Part shown: positions 44,975-56,297 of the stretch, piece after piece
How the letters are laid out: each line of letters starts with the position of its first letter
How positions within the stretch are numbered: the stretch's first letter is position 1
Assembly: GCA_023052935.1 (NCBI GenBank)
Contig: CM041295.1
Coordinates: 22,943,806-23,007,805 of the forward strand
DNA from: Piezodorus guildinii
Taxonomy: Eukaryota; Arthropoda; Insecta; Hemiptera; Pentatomidae
DNA length: 64,000 nucleotides
Direction of reading: 5' to 3'
Translations under genes and position numbers: made by a program
The notes under the pieces: model-generated
Databases searched by the model: none
What the model saw: only the letters and a program-made list of their open reading frames with translations
What the model was told of the DNA's origin: nothing

Positions 44975-47325
44975 TGAACTCAGAGAGTTTTACCTTCCAA
45001 CTGAGCCAAAACAGGGGTCAAATAAAACAATACCTAATAATTACAACCAGAAAAAACAAACAAAAAAACAACCCTCAACAGGTGCAGACTCCAGCCAATG
45101 TTCCTGTCCAATTCGATTATCTTACTCAAACCTCCGAACTAACATACCCTCACAGATCTTAAGCAAACTGTACAACCAGTTATCACCCTTCTTACTAGAA
45201 TCCTTACTAAAATCCCATTTATCTCCCACGATAAGTGCTAGGGCTCTTATTATACTTTTATAGAACGCTAACGGCTTACTCAACCGCCATGACGAACTGG
45301 ACATATTTCTACATCACAACCACATAGACATAGCACTTCTGAATGAAACTCACTTCACGCAATTACCTTGCTGTTACATACGTGACTACATCACTTACAG
45401 ATCAGACCACCCAGACAACACTTCCCATTCTGGTTCATACATCCTTATCCACAAATCCTTGCCCCATTCCCTTCTTCCTTCAACTCAATCTAATGCAATA
45501 AAAACCTCTTCTGTAATCATTTAAACTCATCCTTTCCATGTAACTCAATCAGCTTTATACTATCCTCCTGGTAACACTGTTTTCTATAACCTTCTTAATT
45601 CCTTATTCCGATCCTTTGGGCCGCGCTTCATTGCTGGAGGAGACTATAACGCTAAACAGCAATGATGGGGTTGTTGAAAATCCAACTCCTATGGTAGTAT
45701 AATTTCTAACATCACGAACTTCAATTGTTATTTTATCCTTTCTCCAACAAATCCCACATATTGGCCTACATCTCTCAAAAATCACCCTGATATTCTGGAT
45801 ATATTTGTCACTTCTCAGATCCCTACTTCCCAAGCTGAAATTAAATCCCTCAGTGACCCTTTCATCACAGTCCAGTTCTGCTTTCCTTGCATTCAAACTT
45901 TGTTCCTAAACCCTCTCTTCCTATATTAATTACAGGAGGTGAAAACTGCGACCAATTTTGATATGATTCGGAAAATAAAGTAGACTTAAAAATTCTACTA
46001 AAGACAAAACAAGATATTGATGGAGCCATAGAAAAACTTACTGACTCAATATGTAGCAGCATAATAGATAACACAACAAACACCAAAATTAATAAATCTC
46101 AACAAATTATCCTACCATAGCACATTCAGATATTAAGAGATTAACACAGAGCAAGTGGCACAGAACCAGATACTCAAAAGACAAAACTTATTAGACCCAA
46201 CTGACAAAAAAACTTAAATCAGAAAATAAAAAATTTTAAATTTACAAAACTTGACGTAAAATCTCACTATTACTGACAAATCACTCTGAAAGACTACTAA
46301 AAAACTCCTTAAGTTTAAAGATTTCAACCATCCACTCCAATGAAACTCAAACCTAAACCTAGACACGATGAAGAAAAATCCCAGATATTTGCTCAGCAAC
46401 ACTCTAAAATATACAATCCTTATTCTGACATACTCATTTCCATCCATCTTGAATGTATTGAAACAGAACTCGATATTTCTTTCTTAATGATCCTACCTCC
46501 TAAAGCATTTCATACTTCAGCAATATCCAATATCATTCACAAATTACCTTCCTGCAAAGCTCAATCACAATAGTTCCTACTCATCCCTTTTTACCCCGTA
46601 TGCTGGTGTTCCTCAAGGCAGTTATCCTGGGACCCATTCTTTACACAGTCTATACAGCTGATATCCCAACTCATCCTAATATTTCCCTTTCTACCTATGC
46701 AGATGACACATGCATGTTATCAGTTCATAATGATCCGTTTATTGCCTCTCATACTCTTTAAGCGCACATCAAAAAACTGCTCGCCGTTTTCGGCTACTTC
46801 AACACATACTAGACAAACAGTCAAACCTTCCTCTTAACTACAAAAGATTCATCAATCTAAATGAATATTATAAGACCTATCTGGACATGGACGTTATTGA
46901 CCTATGGGACTCAACCAAACCATCAAATTCCTCTTGTATTCAATCCTTACAATCCAAAATCTTTCATAAAATCCTCAACACTCCTTACTTTGCCATGAAT
47001 AAACTCATCCACAAAGACCTCAATGTTCCCTATGTTGTGCTGTTTTGGCCCAAACCAAGTATGAATCCTTCCATGTAAAACTCTATTCCGACAGTAACCC
47101 ACTAGTTTCTACCCTAGCATCATCTTCGATCCCTTATAATCCTCCAAGGCATCTGAAAAGAAGATAGCCTCGAGACCTTCTTGTTTAGATCCATTACTAG
47201 AGAGTGCAGCCAATGGGCAGTTTCTCTTCATATTTTATCATTAAGCAGCATATTTACTTGTTGTGTTATAGTATTCGGTTGTGAATTTCAAAAAATTTTT
47301 TTTTTTTTTTAAATTAGAAAATCAG
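44975..47325 (+). mobile_element. Jockey-like LINE copy C, internally deleted
   Basis: Begins within ORF1 (about 44975-45160) and runs through the endonuclease: NGLLNRHDELDIFLHHNHID, IALLNETHFTQ (catalytic Glu, about 45325), [12 protein letters not shown] (45628), DILDIFVTSQI (45788). 45860-46250 is the linker. The first half of RT is missing. 46590-46760 has [12 protein letters not shown] and [18 protein letters not shown], then a second deletion joins to FGYFNTY (about 46790) and the conserved C-terminus to 47160. A/T-run end at about 47300-47325. Confidence 0.8.
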
Positions 47326-47639
47326 AGAGCAAATATATCACGAAAATCTCAAGAAGACCAAATCCTCTTTCAGATCAATGAAGATTTCATTTTATATTTA
47401 TAATTAATTTTAGAAGACTTTTAACAAAAATAAGATTTTTTCAAAAATTAACAAATCTCACTGACTCTACAGATTCAAGACAAAAACGGAAATATTTCTC
47501 AAAATGATAATAATTAGATAATTGCAAAATATTGACACAATATTTCATGGACGTCTATAATTGTGAAGAAACATTGGAAAAAATGGATTTATTTGCACAC
47601 TGACAACCATCCCTGACTTAGAACCACCCACCCATCATC

Positions 47640-49250
47640 GAGGAAATGCAGAAAATATATAACAGCTACAAAATTTCAAGGCCTCAGAAGAAAACCAAAT
47701 CACAGTTGAACTTAAGATAAATGTCAATAAAAATGTGATAAGAGTCCCTCCAAGATATCTTTGAGGAAATTTAGGAAAAGGAAAAAATGAAAGATGGGTG
47801 GCCCACATCCACCCACTCCATAAGAAAGGGTCCAAAACAGAACTAAGCAACTAGAGAGGGATCTCGCTCCTCAAAGTTAACATACAAGGTATTCACTAAA
47901 ATACTAATAAATAGAACAAAACCACAATTAGACCATCATTTGGAGAATGCCAAGCAGGTTTAAGGAAAGGTAGATCTTGCCCAGAACAAATCCTAAAGCT
48001 CCACAGAAACCTCTTGGTCAAGAAAAAGTCTAGAACAATGGCATACATCATCACTTTCATTGATTATCCAAAAGATGTGATTCAATAGATTGTGAATCCC
48101 TCTTTCCTGCATTAAAAGAACAAAACTATAAGTCTAATCAAAGAAACCTTTACCAGCACATACTCTAAAGCTAAATTCGTGGGAAAATTCTCTGATCTTT
48201 TTGAGATAAAAACTGGTGTACGACAAGGAGACTCTTATCACTTCTACTTAACTGTGCCTAAGTAGTCAGAGAATGAAAAAATAAGATCCTCGGTGGAATA
48301 GGATTAGGAACAAACAACAAAGGCATCAAAGTTAATTATACATTTAATGCAGATAATAAGACACTGTTCTCTGAGACATGTGGAGAAGGTAAAGAACAGA
48401 CAGACCTTTGGAATACAAAAACAAGTAGAAAAATGGTTCTCAAAATTTTCTTCAATAAGAACAAAATACTGGCTAATATAAAATCTCCACTAAAACATTT
48501 TAAAATGGGCAAACAAAAAATTGAAATTGTTAAGTTATCCAAATATCTTGGTGAATGGATCAGTAGGAATTCCCTCGAGAAAAAAACAATGGAGTCTTCA
48601 ATAAATAAACTTAAACTGTCCTTTTAATTAACCTTAAAAAAACTACAAAAATACAATAAGATACAATAATACACTGATCCATAACCAGAAGCCTTATATA
48701 CAACCGAACCACTGTCCATCAACAAAGGACTAGTTGAAAGATTGGAAAGGAAGATTTTGAAAAAAATTCTAGGCCTAAAATTTATAATAAAAAATTAATA
48801 TTTACGAGAAATGAAATCCTCCTTCAAAGAAACAAAAAACAGAGACAGAGATGAATGGATTTGTGTGGTCACATCCTCAGAATAAATCCAAATAGAATTA
48901 CGAAAAGAATTTCAGAGTTCTTCAGCAATAAAAAACTAAACAAAATTGTTTTAGGGAAAAGAAAAAGCTAGAACTCCAGAGGATCCAAGAGGATATGCTC
49001 GTTAACAGAATTGTAAAAATAAAAACAAAAAAGAGAGGTTCCAGGAATGACAGCGAAATGGATGATCCAAATCTCTGATAAAGAAAGAAAAGCAAGATTG
49101 CAAAGGCTGAAACAATAATGGGTAAGAGAAAGGCATAGAGCACTCAAAAGCAATAGATTTTTTGTAATCCGAAGTTGGGTGAAACAATATATCAAAAACA
49201 TTAGAAGTGGTGGTATACTTCTATAGTTTAATCAACATGTGTTGAATTTT
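47640..49250 (+). pseudogene. RTE-like LINE reverse-transcriptase relic
   Basis: PTSTHSIRKGPK and, in a shifted frame, LSNYRGISLLNVTYKVFTKI with LINR near 47850-47920. CQAGFRKGRSCPEQILKLHR at about 47950-48005. KTGVRQGDSY at about 48210. 48433-48627 is open: KILANIKSPLKHFKMGKQKI, EIVKLSKYLGEWISRN. C-terminal HILRINPNRITKRISEFF near 48880-48920. Many stops. The family is my reading; only distantly like the other LINEs here. Confidence 0.65.
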
Positions 49251-49379
49251 AAGCTTTGCTATAATAAAGTAGTTTAAAAATGAAACAAAATAATTAGCAG
49301 ATAACACTTAACTTTAAGTAGGATCATTTATAATTATTGAATATTTAATAACTGACTGTGAAATAAATATGAAGGAAGA

Positions 49380-49460
49380 TATCGTGCGGGTGGTGGTAAA
49401 AAAAAAATTTTTTATTCAAAGTTTCGGCCCATGTTGGGGGTTTTCATCATGGTTTCTCTT
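49380..49460 (-). repeat. hairpin-GAAAC-AATAAA motif, hammerhead-like core
   Basis: Minus strand: ATGATGA (49450-49444), then AAACCCCCAACATGGGC, then CGAAAC (49426-49421), then TTTGAATAAAAAA. The arrangement imitates CUGAUGA-stem II-GAAAC of a hammerhead, but the first base is A instead of C and stems I/III are not evident. Confidence 0.35.
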
Positions 49461-51955
49461 CAAAAAGAATGGACGCTGAACCAAAAGATAGAGCATTTAT
49501 TTAGCAAAGAAACTGCTGATCAAAATTACATTAAAACTATTTGTTAATAAAAAACCATTGAGCATTAATTTGTAACATATTATGCATTGTTTCAATACAT
49601 CACCAACAAAACAAAGCATCTAGATTTAGCCTTGCTGAAAAATGTGTAAGTAATTTCAGAAATGATTTACCATAACTAAGAAAGAGTAATTTATTGTATG
49701 AATAAAAAAAATGTTCAGTAATTTAAAAATAGATTTTTTTTTTTTTTTTACTGCCAACTTGGGGCCATGCAACTAATGTTTTCTTTTAGCCCAGTATTGT
49801 CTCATCCATATTTCATATTTTGGTTATGATTGCTTCCTAAGTTCCACAGTTTTTAAGTAGGACAGTTTTCATTGATACTGATTAGAGAATTTTAGATTAA
49901 TATTAACAAGTCATCCCAAGGGATCTTTCTAGAGATGGGAAATCCTTGCGGAGTTTTTGGTATAATATGCAATGGAAAGAAGGTATTAAATTTACTAAAC
50001 ACTAAGAAACTTATCTTTAAAATTTAAAAAAAATATATACATAAATTTTATATTATAGAATGTAGCTTGAGTCGCAACAAGGAGCAAGTATGGTACAAAC
50101 CACAAAAAGAGGACAATCCATCTCATAAAACAATTCTAAAAACAGTTAGTAGTGCTAGGGCAGGTAGTATTATAAGGAGTGACAGTGCAATGTTTTAAAA
50201 CAGACAGTGAGTATTTATCCTCAAGGAAAGGGTCATCATAGCTGGGCAGCGCTTCCATTCTCATGATGATACCAAAAAATGAGTACATCTTTGCATAGCT
50301 TCATATTATGCCATTTTTTCCAATATGGAATTCATATTCCCGCAGCAAAATAGAGGAAAGGAGTGGCTAGTAGTGGGCACCACTTTGAGTGACATGTTCT
50401 TTACCATTTACTGTAAATGAAGCATTTATTTTCATTTAAAAAAATAGTGAGAACTTATTCAACTTCCCAATAGAATCTATTCCTCCTTCCACGATTGTGT
50501 AAATATGATTTTAGAAACTATTTTCATATTTTTCCAAAACCTACAAGTTTGACAATAAGATGAAAATGCAAAAAAAAGTTACCATCTTACAGATGCAGCA
50601 AACGAAAGTGATAAAAAGTCATGCAAGTGGAGGGTTAAAAATAATATTGTCACATTTGATAAACAGGGAAAATCAAGGGTTAAAACCTTAAGAGAAAAAT
50701 AAACTCTTTGGAGATAGTACGTTTACTCATATTAATAAAAGCTAATGTAAGAGGCAGTGATTATAGAATTCCATGATGTTTTTTGCCACCTTTTTTACTT
50801 TAGGTTTAGAGTAGATAAGGAAACCTTTTTTTTTTTTTTGGAATAGCTCAACAATTTGATCATTCCTCTAACAATGAAAAAAAGGTGTGCTGAACCAAGT
50901 CAAGCCTCTACATTGTAGGAAACCTGCTGCTATCATTCCATCCAATACCACAGGTGGTCACAAGAGGTACCTAATGTAGATATAAGCTATACCTACAAGC
51001 TGTTTTTGCAAATATTTGTTATAAAGGGTGTGTCATAATCACATGGTATTAAAACAACCATAATCAATAAAATAGAGTTTTTAGCATAAGTTTACTTTAA
51101 TATAAATATATATATAGAACAACTTGAACCCAGTTTCATACAAACCACAAAAACTGTTGACATATTTCAGGATTATATCTCTGAGATAGGTAATAGGATT
51201 GTTGAAATCTTACCACGTAACCAATGAATCAGTCAGAATATATTAATAAAACATTCATTTAACTATTAAAAGTAATCGTGCTAAAATTTGGTGGTAGTAC
51301 ATATTCGTAAATATAATTTAAAAAACTTTAGAGAAATATATAAATCTTAATATATTTATTGAATATATAATAAATTTATTAATAAGAAAGGATTCTCATT
51401 CAACTATTATTATCTTGGACTTAATTAGTTTAGTACTATAGAATATCAAATGTCTGTGATAACCACTGATTAAATTCTACAGGGAAAAGCAACTGGTTTA
51501 ATCAGTTACCTACTTACTATAACAATCACAAAACAGAAAATTAATCAGTAAATAGAAAATTATAAATCAAGATATTCTAATTGATAAAAACATAACTTGT
51601 CAATTTTCAAAGTATCTTAGCTTGAAAAACCAAAAACAAAAAACAACCTAATTTATCTATGAATCATTAAATTAAAATATTCTAGATAAGTAAAAAAAAA
51701 AAAATGATCTACAGTTTTCACATTGTAATAAAAGTGGGTGTAATTTAACTAATATAGTTCCGTATATAAAAACACTAATCATATCTACAATTCTTTATAT
51801 GTGATAAGCATTCGGCAGTAAATTCTGTAAGAATCAATTGAAAATTAACTGATTATACCAAATTTATACCTAATACATTGCTGTTCAATAAATAATTATC
51901 TGCACTTTATCAGAACTTACATTCTTTATTAAGGTTGTCAATAAATCATCAAAAA
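49461..51955. other. intergenic or 5' intron sequence, nothing recognised
   Basis: AT-rich. No ORF longer than about 60 codons with recognisable content and no tandem repeat of note. Confidence 0.5.
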
Positions 51956-52103
51956 TATTATAGGTGGAATAGTCAGGAATCAGTCATTTTTTGAAAAGTT
52001 TTTAATTTTGCCAACGTTTCGGCTCAAGCTTGTGAGCCGAAACGTTGGCAAAATTAAAAACTTTTCAAAAAATGACTGATTCCTGACTATTCCACCTATA
52101 ATA
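51956..52103. repeat. near-perfect palindrome, 71-bp arms, 6-bp spacer
   Basis: Left arm 51956-52026, right arm 52033-52103, spacer agcttg. By eye every position pairs. The centre is 'ccaacgtttcggctca / tgagccgaaacgttgg'; the outer part is 'attataggtggaatagtc'. Two head-to-head copies of one GAAACGTTGG-containing end would make this structure. Confidence 0.95.
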
Positions 52104-54019
52104 GTTTCTACAGTCGACTATACATCCTCAATATAATTCATCAAAAAAATTATTCTTAAAACATAAATGGTATATAATGAGCACAAAAGGGGTTTTTAAT
52201 CATTTTCTATGTTAAATTAATAAAATAATGGATGGTTTTATTGGATGATAAAAAAAACTTAACAAGTAGTTTATAAAATGGGTTTATTTGCTAAAAAGGT
52301 AAACTAAATGATACCCTAAGATTACTTACAATACTCAGCAGATCAGAAACTTATTCATGGTAAAATATTTACAATTTAAAGATAAGTAAAAATGTATTTT
52401 GGCCCGATAGGACAGAATAATCAAACCATTTAAAATCACCGAAAAAACATTCAGCAATAACAAAAACGTATACAAGAAGAGTGTTGGAAAGATAGCAGCG
52501 AGAACTTTGTAACTAAAAAACAACCTCCCCCTTTATCAGTGAGATATAGACTGTCCAGACGCCATTTGCAAATTAATATTACTCTAAATAAGATTATTAA
52601 AATTGTTTTTTAAAATACATTCCTTAAAGCTATTTAGATGTATAATCGTTATACTGAAAAAATTATCTCATCTATAATCTGAAATAAGAAAAGAGATATC
52701 GTAAAACTAAGTCAATATTCCGAAAAAGAAACCGATATTTTTATATACTTGCTATTAAAAGGTCGCTAAAGTTATTTTAATGTTAATAAATAGGGAGTAC
52801 TCTAGAAAATTATAAAACCGTTTATTAAATATTTTAATCAGTAAATAACATAGAACTGAAAGAGTTTAGCCGGTTCGACGTCATCTTAACGGACATGGAA
52901 CGTGAACAAAAAGAGAAAAAAAAAAGTTAATCGTAAGATCCTACAGAATAAAGTTGCCAGAAAAAATAAAAAGCACATTAGATACTAGGATAGTATTTCA
53001 GTTAATTATATCATCACATACTGTAACGACGATAAAAATAATTCCTACTTTGCTTAAATCATTATCAAATTATAGAATACGTATTTATTGAAATGCGTCC
53101 TTTGACTATTTGAAATAATCAGAAATATACCTCTCTTCAGTCAAAGTAATTGATTTAAAAAGTTAATCAAGAAAAAGAATGCCTTAAGAAGTGAGGGGGT
53201 TAAGGGTATAACACGATACCCTGTGTTACAACTTCGGTCCCATTACATCAAGTCTAAATTAGCCCCATGCAATCTTATTTCCATCCTATACTAGTCAAAG
53301 GAAGTATTGGCAAAATGATTCATACACTATAATTCAAGATATTCATAGATTATTTATGTAATGAATCGATGCATAAAATTATGCATTGATCGGAGACCGA
53401 CGGTACCTCATCAACCATTAATTTGAACGCAGTATTTTTTTTTTAGAGAAGGAAATCCGATATACGGACGAATTAGCTAAATAAATTCTCTTCTAGGTGC
53501 TGATTAACTATTCCATTTAAACGATACCCATGACCTTGGTAAAAGTTGTGGATTAATGAGGTTTCTATGGTATTCGTTGAGTTAGATAGATAAATAACAA
53601 AGTTTTGAATGTTCTGTCAATTGTAAATCTACCCTATTTGAAATTCGAACAATCTATACACCTCCTTTTGCACCAAAATTTGCCCTTCGATAAAATAAAA
53701 TATTAATCAGATTTACTGTTGAAAAACACGTACATAAACCAGTCTGATGTGAAGTCAGTACATTGAACATTTTATATATATCTTAGTGATAAAAAAACAA
53801 AACACATTACACGCTCATATGTAAGATAAATGTTTTACTCTGTCGTAAGTTAAAGTTTTCGTGAACAAGAAAGAAGGCAGGGACGACCAAAAATGATAAA
53901 GATTATAAAATGGATAAAATAAAATATTTTCCACTTGAGAGACTCCCTTAAAATTAAAATAAATGACGGTAAAAAATATTATTTAGTCATTGCAAACGAA
54001 ACCATCTATGACTTTTTAA
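52104..54019. other. no gene recognised
   Basis: AT-rich, without repeat or ORF that I can assign. 53200-53300 is slightly richer in GC but non-coding in appearance. Confidence 0.5.
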
Positions 54020-54437
54020 TGGAGGTGAGGGCAAAATAACTAACAGCCTGGTACAACTGTGAAAAAAAAACACTCTTTAATTGTTCTAAAAGTAAAGATG
54101 GTTAAACAAATGAAACGATGATGGTAAAATAAACAAAATGATGAACAACAAAATAAAAGAGAGACAACATGAGTAGCGCACAATAATAACAGAGAGAATC
54201 ACGACAAGAGCTGGTGAAAGGTTACAATGGATTTGCCACTGTAAAATAAAATAACCTTTCTACAATAATAAAATACAGAAAATAAAATAAGAAATAAAAA
54301 TGAGCTTCATTTAAATATAAAGAGAACAAAAATGTAAACATGTTTGAGGCAGTGACAAATCCATTTCACATAACCTCTTGCTCCCACCAGCTGTGTGTCC
54401 ATAACCTCACTCCATCGCACACACTAGGCCCATCACA
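54020..54437 (-). repeat. Ty3/gypsy LTR (3' LTR of the composite)
   Basis: 418 bp, TG...CA. Nearly identical to 59877-60292. On the minus strand it starts TGTGATGGGCCTAGTGTG and ends GCCCTCACCTCCA. The stop codon of the polyprotein and a G-rich polypurine tract (about 54438-54453) adjoin its start. Confidence 0.9.
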
Positions 54438-56292
54438 TCACTCCCCCCTCCCCATGACATCGGCACAGAAATGAAATTTTGGCTTTACCGCACGACCAGA
54501 CCGGGTGCGATAAAGCGATGGTGCGGCCTGCTGTTCTGCGTCGAGGTCATCAGAAGGTCCGGAGTCCGCCGATGTGGGCGAAGGAGTCTGATGATCGCTG
54601 TTGCCGCTGTCCGCAGAAGAGGGCGATGAAGTAGGCCGATCTCTGATGCCACCGTCCACTGCTGGTCTCGGGAGAAGATGTGCTACCTTCAGGCGATCAT
54701 GGAGACGGTCTTCGGTCCTGTCGGTAGCAGCAGCTTGAAGGTCTTCTCCTCCCTCAAGAGAACCTGATAAGGGCCGGTGTAAGGCGGTGTCAGCGGGCGT
54801 CGGACGGTGTCATCCCTAAGGAAAACGTGGGTGCAGTCCTGTAGGTCGCGGTGAACAAAGGTACGAGCCGTACTGCTGCGGTGCGGAGCTGGCCGAAGCG
54901 TCTTCATCGCCTCTCTCAGCGTCCTCAATGTCGCCTCCGCGTCCTCTCGCCGTTTGGAGGGTTCAAAAAATTCTCCTGGGAGGCGAAGTGGTTGGCCGAA
55001 GACCATTTCCGCAGCGCTGGCTACAACATCTTCTCTCACTGCTGATCGGAGACCCAAAAGGACGGTGGGTAGTACCTTAGTCCACCCCACATTTCCCAAC
55101 GCTGCCCTTAGGGATGCCTTAAGGGCCTATGCCACCGCTCCACGCACCCGTTGGACTGAGGATGGTACGCCGTAGTCCTGCTCCTCTGGATACCAAGGAC
55201 GCGAGTGAGGCTAATAAATAGGTCTGACTCAAACTGACGCACTTGGTCGAAAATAATTCTTGCAGGCGTACCATAACGGGAAATCCACGTGCCCACTATT
55301 GCTTCTGCTACCTTGGTGCTTGTGACTTCCTCTAGTGGGCACGCCTCAGGCCAACGTATCGATCATTGTGAGGCAACATCGCATGCCGTTGGAGGGTGGC
55401 AGAGGTCCAACGGTGTCCACGTGGATATGCTCTATTCTTCAGCTGGGTGCGAAGGTACCTGGAGGAGTTACCGTGTGACGGACCACTTTCGATCGCTGGC
55501 AGCGAATGCAGCAACGAGCCCACCTCGAAACATCGGCGTTCATGCCTGGCCAAAAGAAACACTGAGTGAACAGCCGCCTCGCGGTCCGTATCTCGGGGTG
55601 ACTGAGCCCATGCAGGCGGTGGAAGATCTCGAGAGATGCGAGAAGCATGGACTCAGGAACGTATGGTCGCGCTTGAGGCGTAGAGGTTTCGCAGAGGGCA
55701 GATGAGGCTGTACCGGGAGGCTCGATCCAGCGAAGCTGAAGACTAGCTCAGGAACCACCGGATCCTTCTTCTACTCGGACGCAAGGCGCTCATAGTCCTC
55801 GGTACATTCGATGTTCCCGGACTATGTTCCCAGGAACTACATCAGCCAGTTCACAACCGACATCCGCATGGGCGTCGCTGTCTCTGGCTTCTGGTAAAAA
55901 GCTTGTTCTAGCGGTTTGTGGTCCGTCCAGACAGTAAAATGTCTTCCCTCCAGGTAATGGCGGAAGTGCTTGATGGCGCGGTGGATGGCCAACAGTTCCC
56001 TATCGTAGGTGGCGTACATCTGTTGCGCTGAAGCGAGACCCTTGGAGAAAAATCCAAGAGGCCGCCAAACGTCGCCATCCTTCTGCTGCAAGACTGGTCC
56101 CATAGCTGTGCTGGAGGCATCACATACCAGGACAAGCTCAGCGTTAGCCTTAGGATGTCCCAGCACCGCGGAGTTCTTGATGGCCGAACGCTTCAACGGG
56201 CCTCTTGTCGTTCTTCTTCGCTCCAGCAAGGAACCTGTTGAGCGGAGCTTGCATTTTCGCCGCTCTGGGTATGCAACGGCGATAAAAGTTAA
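54438..56292 (-). pseudogene. Ty3/gypsy pol 3' part: RNase H, integrase, C-terminal tail
   Basis: 56229-55837: LVLVCDASSTAMGPVLQQKD, YDRELLAIHRAIKHFRHYLE, FTVWTDHKPLEQAF (RNase H). 55648-55439: HRLHGLSHPEIRTARRLFTQ, CIRCQRSK (integrase HHCC zinc finger). 55296-55108: ISRYGTPARIIFDQVRQFES and TTAYHPQSNGCVERWH with catalytic Asp and Glu. 55099-54689: TPPYTGPYQVL (GPY/F module). 54659-54438: Pro/Ser-rich tail and SLYRTRSGRAVKPKF. Frame changes between blocks make it inactive. Confidence 0.88.
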
Positions 56293-56297
56293 ACATA

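Noticed and set aside
52860..52925. 'ccggttcgacgtcat' as a tRNA B-box
   Set aside because: No A-box or cloverleaf could be found at the right spacing.
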